A stretch of 64,000 nucleotides of DNA from DTPS01 sp049591295 (GTDB taxonomy: Bacteria > Acidobacteriota > UBA4820 > DSQY01). Below, one piece after another: positions 56,841 through 64,000 of the stretch. The position numbers were made by a program, and so were the translations under genes. The first letter of the stretch is position 1, and the number at the start of each line of letters is the position of its first letter. The DNA lies in contig JBAWEQ010000194.1 of the NCBI GenBank assembly GCA_049591295.1, positions 1-64,000 of the forward strand. The letters run 5' to 3'. The notes below the pieces were generated by a model. It was not told the origin of the DNA. It worked only from the letters and a program-made list of their open reading frames with translations, and searched no databases.

Positions 56841-58826
56841 CTAGGTGATCTTGGAGCCGGGAGGCACGTCCTCGACGAACTGGAGGAGGATGGGCTCCCC
56901 GTCCAGGTTGCCGGCCATGATCATGCCGTTGCTCTCGATGCCCATGAGCTTCGCAGGCTGTAGGTTGAAGACGAAGGGGCAGGTCCTGCCGACGAGCTGC
57001 TCGGGGGCGTACTTCTTGCCGATGCCGCCCACGATTTGCCGGCGCTCCGAGCCGAAGTCCACGACCATGCGGATGAGCTTGTTGCTCTTCGGGACGCGCT
57101 CCGCCTCCAGGATCTTCCCCGCCCGCAACTCCGCGCGGCGGAACTCGTCGATGGAGATCCGCTCCTGCGCCTGTTGGGTGGGGGCCGGGGCGGGCGGAGC
57201 AACGGTTGCCGGCTGCTGCTGGGCATTGCCCTCTGGGACTTTCTTGTCGTCCTCCATCTCTCTAGCTTCTCCTCTCTTCTCTCCAGCTCCCCGGCTCTCC
57301 AGCTCCCCGGCTCCGCCCTTCTCCAGGTGGGCGAAGTACTCCGCCTTGTCCACGCGGGGGAACAGGCCGGTGAGCTTCCTGGCGGATCCGCTCTGGCGGT
57401 CCTCCCAGCGGGCGTTCACGAAATCCGTGCGCTCGAAGCCGAGGGCCTCCGTGATTCGTGGCGCCGCCTCCGGCATGGCAGGTTCCAGGCAGAGCGCCGC
57501 CAGACGAAGCGCCCGGGCCGCCTCGGAGAGGGTGGCCAGGGCCTCGGGAGTGCCGGGCTTCGCCCACGGCTCGCGCTCCACGAGGAATTTGTTCAGGTCC
57601 GAGATGAGGCCCCAGATCGCCTCCAGGGCCTCGCGAGGCGAAAAGCGCTCCACCGCCGCGCAATAACGGTCCACGGCGGCTCCGGCGTGCTCCTTCAGAC
57701 TCCCGTCCCCCGCGCCGATGGCTCCTTTCGCCTGACGTTCGAGCAGGTTGGTCAGGCGCGAGGCGAGGTTACCCAGATCATTGGCGAGGTCGGCGTTGAG
57801 GCGGTCGAGGAAGGCCTCGTCGGAGAAGGAGCCGTCGGTCTCGATGGGCTTCTCGCGCAGGAGGAAATACCGCAGCGCGTCCGCGCCGAACTCCTGGAGG
57901 TAAGGCCTAGGGTCCACGACGTTGCCCAGGGACTTGCTCATCTTGTTGGCGTCCTTCATCCACCAGCCGTGACCGTAGACGTGTTCCGGAAGAGGGAGCC
58001 CCGCGCTCATGAGAAAGGCAGGCCAGTAGACGGCGTGGAAGCGGAGGATGTCCTTCCCGATGAGGTGCAGATCGGCGGGCCAGAAGGTCTCGACCTTCGA
58101 GGGGTCGTCCGAGCCGTAGCCCAGGGCCGTCACGTAATTCGAGAGGGCGTCGAGCCAGACGTAGAGCACGTGATTCTCGTCGCCGGGGTAGGGGATGCCC
58201 CAGGTGATGGAGGTGCGGGAGATGGACAAATCCTTGAGGCCGCCCTCCACGAAGGCGCGCACCTCGTTCATCCGGCTTTGCGGCAGCACGAAGTCGGGCC
58301 GCTCCGCGTAGAGTCTGAGCAGGGGTTCCTGATACCTGGAGAGGCGGAAAAAGTAGGACTCCTCCTCCAGCACTGTCACCGGATGGCCGAAGTCGGGGCA
58401 CTTGCCCTCCACGATCTGGTTCTCGGGAAAAAAGGCCTCGCACGAGACGCAGTAGGGGCCCCGGTAGCTGGCCTTGTAGACGTCCCCCGCGGCGATGAGG
58501 CGCTCCAGGAGGGCCAGCACTCCTTTCTCGTGGCGCGCCTGCGTGGTCCTGATGAAGTCGTCGTGGCTGATACGAAGCTGCTTCCAGAGGGCGTGGTATC
58601 GCTCCACGACGCGGTCCGCCAGGGCCTGGGGGGTGATTCCCTCGGCGGCGGCGGACTTCTGGACCTTCTGGCCGTGCTCGTCCGTGCCCGTGAGAAAGTA
58701 AGTCTTGTCCCCCTTCAAACGGTGGTAGCGCGCGAAGAAGTCGGCGCAGACCGTGCAATAGGCGTGGCCGATGTGGGGATAGTCGTTGACGTAGTAGATC
58801 GGCGTGGTGATGTAGAAGCGTCCCAT
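56841..58826 (-). CDS. metG: methionyl-tRNA synthetase
   Basis: The 661-residue enzyme attaches methionine to tRNA-Met. It has the class I signatures: YVNDYPHIGHAYC (HIGH) near 12, FLTGTDEHGQKVQKSA, the zinc-knuckle CVSC with CPDFGH, and NKMSKSLGN (KMSKS). The C-terminal EMAP-like tRNA-binding domain (about 545-661, RISIDEFRRAELRAGKILEAE) follows a low-complexity Pro/Ala/Gln linker near 500-545 that looks like an inserted repeat. I took the ATG at 58826 with GAGGAAG upstream over one six codons earlier. Confidence 0.96.
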   Translation of the reverse strand: MGRFYITTPIYYVNDYPHIGHAYCTVCADFFARYHRLKGDKTYFLTGTDEHGQKVQKSAAAEGITPQALADRVVERYHALWKQLRISHDDFIRTTQARHEKGVLALLERLIAAGDVYKASYRGPYCVSCEAFFPENQIVEGKCPDFGHPVTVLEEESYFFRLSRYQEPLLRLYAERPDFVLPQSRMNEVRAFVEGGLKDLSISRTSITWGIPYPGDENHVLYVWLDALSNYVTALGYGSDDPSKVETFWPADLHLIGKDILRFHAVYWPAFLMSAGLPLPEHVYGHGWWMKDANKMSKSLGNVVDPRPYLQEFGADALRYFLLREKPIETDGSFSDEAFLDRLNADLANDLGNLASRLTNLLERQAKGAIGAGDGSLKEHAGAAVDRYCAAVERFSPREALEAIWGLISDLNKFLVEREPWAKPGTPEALATLSEAARALRLAALCLEPAMPEAAPRITEALGFERTDFVNARWEDRQSGSARKLTGLFPRVDKAEYFAHLEKGGAGELESRGAGEKRGEAREMEDDKKVPEGNAQQQPATVAPPAPAPTQQAQERISIDEFRRAELRAGKILEAERVPKSNKLIRMVVDFGSERRQIVGGIGKKYAPEQLVGRTCPFVFNLQPAKLMGIESNGMIMAGNLDGEPILLQFVEDVPPGSKIT

Positions 58827-58945
58827 GGCTTCCTCTGTGCGCAACCTTCTGTCAGCTCGGGATGGGGGAGTGCGGGGATGGCGAGAAGCCGTCGGTAGCC
58901 CGGCCCACCCCCCTCTTCATCTCGTACTCTCCCCGGTCCAGTCGG

Positions 58946-59323
58946 TCAGTGGTGCGCCGGAGCGGGAGCGTGCGGCGCGGGCTGGCCGCCCTCGGGCTTC
59001 GCCTCGGCGACCCGGATGAGGTAATCACTCTGCTCCTGGTTGGAGTTGCGATACTCCCTGGCCGCACGGTAGACGGCGATCAGGTAGACCACACAGACGA
59101 AGATGAGCCAGAGGAATCCGTTGGGCATGACGGGCCGCACCGCCATGGCGATCGCCAGGCCCAAGAGGCCCAGCAGGTACCCGACCACCTCGGCCACGTA
59201 TGAGACGCCCCTGGCGTTCCGCTGGACCACCACCCCCGTGCATTCGTTGAACAGGGGGCATTCGGCGCACTCGCGGAACTTGTGCGCATCCACGATCTCC
59301 TGTCTGAAACAGTCCTTCATCAT
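58946..59323 (-). CDS. small membrane protein with an N-terminal Cys motif
   Basis: The 125-residue protein starts MMKDCFRQEIVDAHKFRECAECPLFNECTG, with C5, C19, C22 and C28, a possible metal- or cluster-binding knuckle. Two transmembrane helices follow (about 42-61 and 68-86), then a charged, Pro/Ala/His-rich tail (PAPHAPAPAHH) that could bind metal. I do not recognise the family. It has its own extended -10 promoter and GGGGTGAG before the start. It lies between metG and the DUF507 operon on the same strand. Confidence 0.72.
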   Translation of the reverse strand: MMKDCFRQEIVDAHKFRECAECPLFNECTGVVVQRNARGVSYVAEVVGYLLGLLGLAIAMAVRPVMPNGFLWLIFVCVVYLIAVYRAAREYRNSNQEQSDYLIRVAEAKPEGGQPAPHAPAPAHH

Positions 59324-59347
59324 GGCTCACCCCTCGTGCAGTGTCGA

Positions 59348-59356
59348 AGTATACCA
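59348..59356 (-). promoter_or_regulatory. extended -10 promoter of the small Cys/membrane gene
   Basis: On the minus strand TGGTATACT is a TGn-TATACT extended -10 element ending at plus 59348. The expected start near 59341 is about 18 bases before the ATG. No good -35 box is needed or seen. Confidence 0.5.
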
Positions 59357-59492
59357 CGGCGGATGGGGCGGAGAGGTGAAACGTGGAACGGAAAGAGGCG
59401 AGGGTAATGACGCCCCAGAGGCCGCGACTTTTCTACGCCCCCCCATCGTCAATCCCCAATCCCGGCTCCCGAATCGAAACTCCCCAATCTTC

Positions 59493-60053
59493 TCACCCCT
59501 CCTTGTCGAGCAGTTCTCGGTAGAACTGCTGGAAGAGGGCGTGGAACTCGGGGGAGTCTTCGGGGATGCGGCGCTTGATGTTGAGGACCTTCTGGCGGGC
59601 CCGCGCCTCTCGCGCGGCGTCCTTGGCGAGCTCCATTTCCAGGGCGCGCAGGACCTGGTTCCTCAGCTCCTGGTCCTTGACGAAGTACTCCACGTCCGGG
59701 TCTCCCAGAAGCAGGTCGAAGATCTTCCCGGCGAGGTCGTGCTGCTTCTCCCGGGAAAGCCTTCCCGGACCGGTGGAGAGGACGTACCCGCGGCGTTGGG
59801 AGATCTGCCCCTTGGCCCTGGCGATGAGCTGGTGATACTCCAGGTCTCCCCCTCTGATCTTCTCCTGGTGCTCGGCCAGGAGGAGGCGGGCTTCCTCGGT
59901 GATCTCGTCCTCCACCGACAGGTCGGCCGAGATCAGGCGGGCCACCTTTTCGGCCGTGCGGTCGGGATGGTCGCTGGCGATGACCCCCTTGGCGGCGAGC
60001 GACTGGAGGGCTCTCCGGGAAATGAGTTCGATGAGGGGCGGGGGGAGTCTCAT
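59493..60053 (-). CDS. DUF507 family protein
   Basis: The 186-residue soluble, helical protein begins MRLPPPLIELISRRALQSLAAKG and appears to hold two copies of the DUF507 unit (about 1-90 and 95-180; DRTAEKVARLISADLSVEDEITEEARLLL in the first). The family is found in Acidobacteriota, Desulfobacterota and related groups, and its function is unknown to me. It overlaps the TPR gene by four bases (ATGA), so the two are co-translated. Confidence 0.85.
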   Translation of the reverse strand: MRLPPPLIELISRRALQSLAAKGVIASDHPDRTAEKVARLISADLSVEDEITEEARLLLAEHQEKIRGGDLEYHQLIARAKGQISQRRGYVLSTGPGRLSREKQHDLAGKIFDLLLGDPDVEYFVKDQELRNQVLRALEMELAKDAAREARARQKVLNIKRRIPEDSPEFHALFQQFYRELLDKEG

Positions 60054-62965
60054 GGCGTGTCTTTCCCTTTCTTCGCGGGCTTCTTGGGGCTCGGATGGGC
60101 CGGCGGCGGCTGGGTCTCGGGGCCTTCCACGGCCGGGGGTGGCCCCTGGAGGGCGGCCTTCGGCTGCGACGGCCCCTCCAGCTCCTCCAGCCTGCGCTCG
60201 GCATAATCTCCCTGGACGGTGCCCTTGGTGCGGGCCGCCAGCTGCTTGTAGATGCTGATGGCGTCCTGGCGCCGGCCCAGGGAGAGCATCAGCTCGGCCG
60301 CCCGGTAGCGGGCCGTGAGCGCCCACTGCGGGTTGGCCGAAGCGAAGGCCACGTGGAGATAGGCGCTGAGGGCCTCGTCGGGTTTGCCCCAGAGCTCAAG
60401 GGTGTAGGCGTACTGGAAGCCGATGGAGGCGTCCTGGAAGACGGCCCCCAGCCTCTGGAGGATCTTCGCAGCCTCCTCGTACTTCCCCTGGTGCTGGAGG
60501 AAGAGGGCGGCGTTCATGAGGTCGTCCTTGCTGCCCTCGGAGACGGGTTCCGCCTCTCCGTACGCGGCCAGATGGGCGGCGGCCGCTTCCGCATTGCCTT
60601 CGGTCTGCGCCGCTTTGCCCGCCAGGAGCTGGGCTTGGTTGATCTCCTGTGCCGAAAGCCCACCGGGAGAACTCAGGGCGCTTTCCAGCGTGGCCAGGGC
60701 GGCGGCGGTGTCGCGCGTCCGGTACTCCGCTTGCCCCAGCAGGAACTGGGCTTGTGCGTTCGAGGCGGCACCGGAGAGGAGCCGCTTCACGGCGGACCAG
60801 TCGGAGTGAGCGGCGTCGCGCCTGGCCAGGAAGAGCGCGGCCTCTTCTGCTCCCGGCCCGCCGGGAAATCGATGGAGATATTCCTCGTAGGCCTTCTCGG
60901 CGCCGGCCGCGTCCTTGGAGCGGGCCTTGATCCGCGCCGACCTGAGCAGCGCCGCCGCCTGGCCCGGATCGGTGGGCTCCGCCGCACGGAACGCCGGTAT
61001 GGCCATCAGCGCCGCCTCGGGTCCCTGCTGCGCCAAGAGGGTCATCTCCAGGCGGTGCTGGGCCAGAGTAGCCAGGGGGCCGGCTCCCTGGAGGCCTGCA
61101 AGCTTCTGGAGAGTGGACAGGCCGGGCGTGGGGGCGCCGTGACCGATCTGGCTGTCGGCCAGCTCCCAGAGGGCAAGGGGCTCCTGCGGTCCTTGCGCGA
61201 GCTCGGACCACAGCTTCCAGGCCTTGGCGTGGTTTCCACTGGCGTCCAGGGCCGAGGCCGATCGAAAGCGGAGGGCATCGGCCAGGGAGGAGTCGGATAG
61301 GCGCTCGGCCGCCTTGAGGGCCGCCTCCACGTGTCCCGACCCAAGGTCAGCCAGCCCCATCCGAAAGAGAGCCTCTTCGGCCCTCTTTCCCTGCGTGCGG
61401 GTCGGCACCGATTCGGCGAACTCGCGCTGGGCGGTCTCCCACTGCCCCTTGTGCAGGGCAAGCAGGCCAGCCAGCCTCGCCTTTCGGGCGGTCTGTTCGG
61501 GATCCAACGGCACCCGTCCGAGTTGGGCCAACACCGGTCCTAGCTGATCCTCCCTTCCTTCCGCGGCGAGCGTTTCGCCCAGGAGAAGGGCGGCCCGCGC
61601 GAAGGCGGGCGTGCCGGGGTAACTGTTGAGGACCGATTGCAGGGCCTGCGTGGCCTGCTCCGGATCGCCCTCGTCCATGTGAATTCGGGCCAGCAGGAGT
61701 TCGGCATCGGGCACGACGGCCGCCGCGGGAAAGGTCGTGATCAGGTTGGACAGGGTCCCCACGGCGTCGCTCGACTTCCCCTGCTCCCACTGAAAGCGCC
61801 CTCGCGCCAGAAGGGCTTCGGCTCTCGCCGCGTCGGAGGGGGCGACCTTCTCAGACTCTTTGAGCCAGCGCTCGGCGAGGTCCGGATTGCGGATGACGGA
61901 CCAGGCGATATCCGCTGCTTCGAGGGCCACCTTGGTCTGCTGGAGGGGGTCCGACAGATCCGGGTAGGCCGCCGCCAGGTCGTCCATGGCGGCTGGGCCG
62001 TTGCGGCGCCACTCCTGGGCCCGCGCCGACAGGAGGTGCGCCTGCGCCGCCCCCTCGCCCTTTGGAAATTGCTGGAGGTAGGCCTTGGCTCCCGCGATGA
62101 CCGCAGCGGCGTCTCTTCGGGCCGCCGCCGACTCCACGGGAATAAGGGCCGCGGCCGCTTCCCAGCCCTCCAGCGACAGAATCCCTCGGACCGCGTCGTA
62201 GGCCTGAGCATCCTCGCCCTGGGCATGGAGGACCCAGGCCTGCAGAAGGGTGGCTTCTTCATCCTTCGATTCCACCAGCGGCTGGAGGGTTTTGAGGGCC
62301 TGGTCGTAGGCCTTCAGCCTGTACTGGGATGAGGCCATGGCCAGGACGAGGCGCCTCGTCTCCTGAGGATTCGAGGCGCCGGCCAGAGAGGAGTCGAGGA
62401 GCTTCACCGCCTCGGCGTCGTGTCCGAGTTCGGAGGAGAGGGTCGCCAGGCGGAGCCGGTCGGAATCCGTTCGCCGGCCCTCCGGGATGGCCTGGAGCAT
62501 CTGGGCCGCCTGCTCGTTCTGGCCCAAGAGCGAATAGGCCTTGGCCTCGACGCGGTGGGCGCTGTCCCAGTCGGCGCCATTCGCGGCCCGGTAGCCGGCC
62601 AGCGCCTGGAGCGCCTCCTCCGGCCTTCCGGCGTTGAGTCGGGCCTGGGCGAGGTCCATCGCCAGCCCCGCCCGCTCCTTGGGGGGGAGCCCGGCGAAGG
62701 CGGCGTCCAGGAGCGGCAGGGCCGCTCCCCAGTCCCCCTGGGCGGCCAAGAGATGGCCCACCCAGCCGCTCACCTCGGCCCGGTGCCGCCCCTGGGGGTA
62801 GGCTTGGAGGTACTGCTGTCCCTGGACGAGAGCGGTCTGGAGGGCACCTTCTTTGACGAGCGATTGTACGACCCGGAAGTCCTCGGGCTCGCCGGCCAGC
62901 GCCGGCAAGGCCCAGAGGAGGATCAGGCAGGCAAGAATAGTCGCGTCAAGCCTTCGCGGCGGCAT
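60050..62965 (-). CDS. large secreted tetratricopeptide-repeat protein
   Basis: The 971-residue protein has a signal peptide (about residues 6-24, LDATILACLILLWALPALA) and is then almost entirely TPR-type helices to residue 920, with units such as SQYRLKAYDQALKTLQPLVES and AELLLARIHMDEGDPEQATQALQSV. A Pro/Ala/Lys-rich tail follows (about 940-971). It resembles periplasmic TPR scaffolds used in cell-envelope assembly or gliding; no specific partner is evident. The start overlaps the zinc-ribbon gene by 20 bases. Two adjacent ATG codons (62968 and 62965) are possible. Confidence 0.83.
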   Translation of the reverse strand: MPPRRLDATILACLILLWALPALAGEPEDFRVVQSLVKEGALQTALVQGQQYLQAYPQGRHRAEVSGWVGHLLAAQGDWGAALPLLDAAFAGLPPKERAGLAMDLAQARLNAGRPEEALQALAGYRAANGADWDSAHRVEAKAYSLLGQNEQAAQMLQAIPEGRRTDSDRLRLATLSSELGHDAEAVKLLDSSLAGASNPQETRRLVLAMASSQYRLKAYDQALKTLQPLVESKDEEATLLQAWVLHAQGEDAQAYDAVRGILSLEGWEAAAALIPVESAAARRDAAAVIAGAKAYLQQFPKGEGAAQAHLLSARAQEWRRNGPAAMDDLAAAYPDLSDPLQQTKVALEAADIAWSVIRNPDLAERWLKESEKVAPSDAARAEALLARGRFQWEQGKSSDAVGTLSNLITTFPAAAVVPDAELLLARIHMDEGDPEQATQALQSVLNSYPGTPAFARAALLLGETLAAEGREDQLGPVLAQLGRVPLDPEQTARKARLAGLLALHKGQWETAQREFAESVPTRTQGKRAEEALFRMGLADLGSGHVEAALKAAERLSDSSLADALRFRSASALDASGNHAKAWKLWSELAQGPQEPLALWELADSQIGHGAPTPGLSTLQKLAGLQGAGPLATLAQHRLEMTLLAQQGPEAALMAIPAFRAAEPTDPGQAAALLRSARIKARSKDAAGAEKAYEEYLHRFPGGPGAEEAALFLARRDAAHSDWSAVKRLLSGAASNAQAQFLLGQAEYRTRDTAAALATLESALSSPGGLSAQEINQAQLLAGKAAQTEGNAEAAAAHLAAYGEAEPVSEGSKDDLMNAALFLQHQGKYEEAAKILQRLGAVFQDASIGFQYAYTLELWGKPDEALSAYLHVAFASANPQWALTARYRAAELMLSLGRRQDAISIYKQLAARTKGTVQGDYAERRLEELEGPSQPKAALQGPPPAVEGPETQPPPAHPSPKKPAKKGKDTP

Positions 62966-63665
62966 CATCGAGGTACAGGACCCTCTGGCACCCCTCGCAG
63001 AAGACCACCTCCTCACCATAGTGCAGATCCTGAATCAGCTTGGGTCGGACGCCGATGAAACAGCCCTGGCACGTGCCACCCCGGACGGCCACCACCGCCA
63101 GCCCGTTCCTCTGGGCGGCGATGTGGGTGTACTTGTTGAACCAGCCCGGCTTGATGGCGCCCTGGAGGGTCTGGCGCTCCTTCTGGAGGGTCAGCAGCTC
63201 CGCGGAGAGGCGGTCCGCCTCCGATTTGAGAGCCTTGCGCTCCTCGGCCACACGGGCCTCGCTCTCCTTGTATTTCTGGTCCAGCTCGGGCAGGGTCTTG
63301 GCGAGCTCGTCGAGGCGTTCCCCGTCCTTCAGGGCCTGGTCTTCCGCCCGCTCGCGCTCCTTCTTGGCGGCGTCCATCTCCTTCAGGAGGGCGCTGTACT
63401 CTTCGTTGGAGCGGATCTCGGGCATCCGGAGCTTGAGCTTGCGCTCCTTCTCCTCCAGGGAGGCGATGGCCTGATCCAGGGAGGCGCGCTCCTTCTCCAG
63501 CGACTCCTTCTCGCTCAGCCCCTTGTCGAAGGGCTCGCGATCGGCGCTGACCTTCGCGTCAATGATCTTGCTCTTCTTGGGAATTTGTTGGAGGTCGTGG
63601 CCCAGGGTCCGAATGGCGATGTCCAGCCTTTGCAACTTGAGCAACTGTTCAAGAATGGCATTCAC
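62946..63665 (-). CDS. coiled-coil protein with a C-terminal C4 zinc ribbon
   Basis: The 239-residue protein has a long coiled coil (about 25-170, heptad-rich ERASLDQAIASLEEKERK) followed by GTCQGCFIGVRPKLIQDL and VVFCEGCQRVLYL, giving two C-x2-C pairs for one zinc. This is the conserved zinc-ribbon family once called DUF164. The role is not firmly known; suggestions include nucleic-acid binding and ribosome- or envelope-related functions. It starts right after the tRNA terminator with GGAG before the ATG, and leads the operon with the TPR and DUF507 genes. Confidence 0.9.
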   Translation of the reverse strand: MNAILEQLLKLQRLDIAIRTLGHDLQQIPKKSKIIDAKVSADREPFDKGLSEKESLEKERASLDQAIASLEEKERKLKLRMPEIRSNEEYSALLKEMDAAKKERERAEDQALKDGERLDELAKTLPELDQKYKESEARVAEERKALKSEADRLSAELLTLQKERQTLQGAIKPGWFNKYTHIAAQRNGLAVVAVRGGTCQGCFIGVRPKLIQDLHYGEEVVFCEGCQRVLYLDDAAAKA

Positions 63666-63678
63666 TCCAGTTGACCCC

Positions 63679-63712
63679 CAAAATTAAAAAAGGGGTGCAC
63701 CCGTGCACCCCT
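63679..63712 (-). terminator. intrinsic terminator after the tRNA gene
   Basis: A perfect 10-base inverted repeat (63691-63700 with 63703-63712) is followed on the minus strand by TTTTTTAATTTT. It ends the tRNA transcript. It also separates the tRNA from the zinc-ribbon gene 14 bases further on, which must therefore start from a promoter within or after this element, or depend on read-through. Confidence 0.85.
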
Positions 63713-63772
63713 AATTCAAGAATTGGACGAAATCAAGACGAAGCCTCGAAAACACCTGCTCCCCTTTCGCGG

Positions 63773-63845
63773 TGGGCCCTCCAGGATTCGAACCTGGGAC
63801 CGACCGGTTATGAGCCGGTGGCTCTCACCGCTGAGCTAAGGGCCC
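63773..63845 (-). tRNA. tRNA with anticodon CAT (probably Ile2, lysidine type)
   Basis: The 73-base sequence folds fully: acceptor GGGCCCT/AGGGCCC, D stem GCTC/GAGC, anticodon stem ACCGG/CCGGT with loop CTCATAA, and T arm CCAGG-TTCGAAT-CCTGG; discriminator A. The CCA end is not encoded (CCG follows). CAT is shared by Met and Ile2 tRNAs. The start GGGCCCTTAGCTCAG and GGCTCATAACC around the anticodon resemble bacterial Ile2, where the C is modified to lysidine; elongator Met is the alternative. Confidence 0.93.
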
Positions 63846-63861
63846 AACGGTACCACAGGGA

Positions 63862-63891
63862 ATGATAACACAAAGAAATCAGGGATGTAAA
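63862..63891 (-). promoter_or_regulatory. promoter of the tRNA gene
   Basis: On the minus strand TTTACA (plus 63886-63891) and TATCAT (plus 63862-63867) are 18 bases apart. The start near 63855 is about 10 bases before the mature tRNA. The spacer is A/T-rich against a GC-rich background, as expected for a strong promoter. Confidence 0.65.
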
Positions 63892-63923
63892 GGGGGGAGC
63901 GACGGCGCCCGATGCGGTCGGGA

Positions 63924-63951
63924 GCGGGCCTCCCCGAAAGCTTCGGCCCGC
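63924..63951. repeat. GC-rich inverted repeat near the window end
   Basis: GCGGGCC (63924-63930) and GGCCCGC (63945-63951) are perfect arms, and an alternative CCGAA-AGC-TTCGG dyad (63934-63946) overlaps. It may be the terminator stem of a gene beyond the window. No T-run is visible. Confidence 0.35.
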
Positions 63952-64000
63952 CCCCTGAACCCTTTACCCTGCACAAGCAACAGAACGATCCAGAATGGTG

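Noticed and set aside
1..64000. CRISPR array, prophage or transposase
   Set aside because: No regularly spaced repeats, phage structural genes or transposase motifs were seen; the only mobile element is the intron fragment at the left edge.

Overview
The window is high-GC, densely packed bacterial chromosome with no phage or plasmid genes. It suggests a Gram-negative anaerobe that uses sulfur compounds and ferments amino acids. It carries a sulfate adenylyltransferase, a DsrM/DsrK membrane complex, a second four-gene redox complex of the Hmc/Tmc/Dsr type, an octahaem cytochrome of the tetrathionate-reductase family with a cytochrome b partner, and indolepyruvate:ferredoxin oxidoreductase with phosphate butyryltransferase and butyrate kinase. 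An Acidobacteriota (Holophagae/Thermoanaerobaculia-like) or Desulfobacterota-like lineage is my guess from gene content. No rRNA or universal marker in the window settles it.

Layout. Bases 1-114 hold the 3' end of a class C group II intron. From 0.16 to 14.4 kb lie mostly housekeeping or unlinked genes: a mono-haem cytochrome c, a TPR/Gly-rich secreted protein, endonuclease III, an esterase-TPR fusion, a pseudouridine synthase, a PDZ-membrane-GAF-SpoIIE phosphatase, dihydrofolate reductase, an MDR oxidoreductase, a hemolysin-III-family membrane protein, an outer-membrane-like protein, YajQ, and a protease-fold protein that has lost its catalytic triad.

From 14.4 to 36.6 kb lies an energy-metabolism and signalling island. 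On the minus strand are sat, a CbiA-type amidase (possibly DsrN) and a sigma-54 activator. Divergently, behind a sigma-54-type promoter at 18976-18990, runs a long plus-strand series: a Cys-rich HTH protein, a CCG iron-sulfur subunit, a NarI-like cytochrome b, a four-cluster ferredoxin, an NrfD-like subunit fused to a hexahaem cytochrome, a response regulator, a PAS histidine kinase, a second response regulator and a second sigma-54 activator. A second, near-consensus sigma-54 promoter (28816-28830), preceded by three copies of a GCA-N3-TGC palindrome, starts a NifX-like protein, a TroA/ZnuA-like periplasmic protein without the usual His ligands, and, after a 167-base gap, the octahaem cytochrome with its membrane cytochrome b. 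TrmO follows. Then, on the minus strand, come dsrM, dsrK and a stand-alone response regulator.

From 36.9 to 49 kb is a signalling block: a PAS/GAF/GGDEF/EAL protein, a membrane GAF-GGDEF diguanylate cyclase, a periplasmic-binding-domain/PAS/GAF sensor that ends with no kinase or other output domain, a response regulator with a degenerate GGDEF tail, and its histidine kinase. From 49.2 to 53.5 kb is a tight, overlapping buk-iorA-iorB-ptb operon that can turn aryl or branched 2-oxo acids into acyl-CoA, then acyl phosphate, then ATP. From 53.7 to 64 kb are an NYN-domain protein, a MarR regulator divergent from a ClC chloride channel with a palindromic operator lying over the promoter, metG, a small membrane protein, and a minus-strand operon (zinc-ribbon coiled coil, 971-residue TPR protein, DUF507 protein) downstream of a tRNA with anticodon CAT.

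The central theme is transfer of electrons between the quinone pool, periplasmic cytochromes and cytoplasmic sulfur reduction. It appears controlled by sigma-54 activators and PAS sensors that share a cysteine signature.
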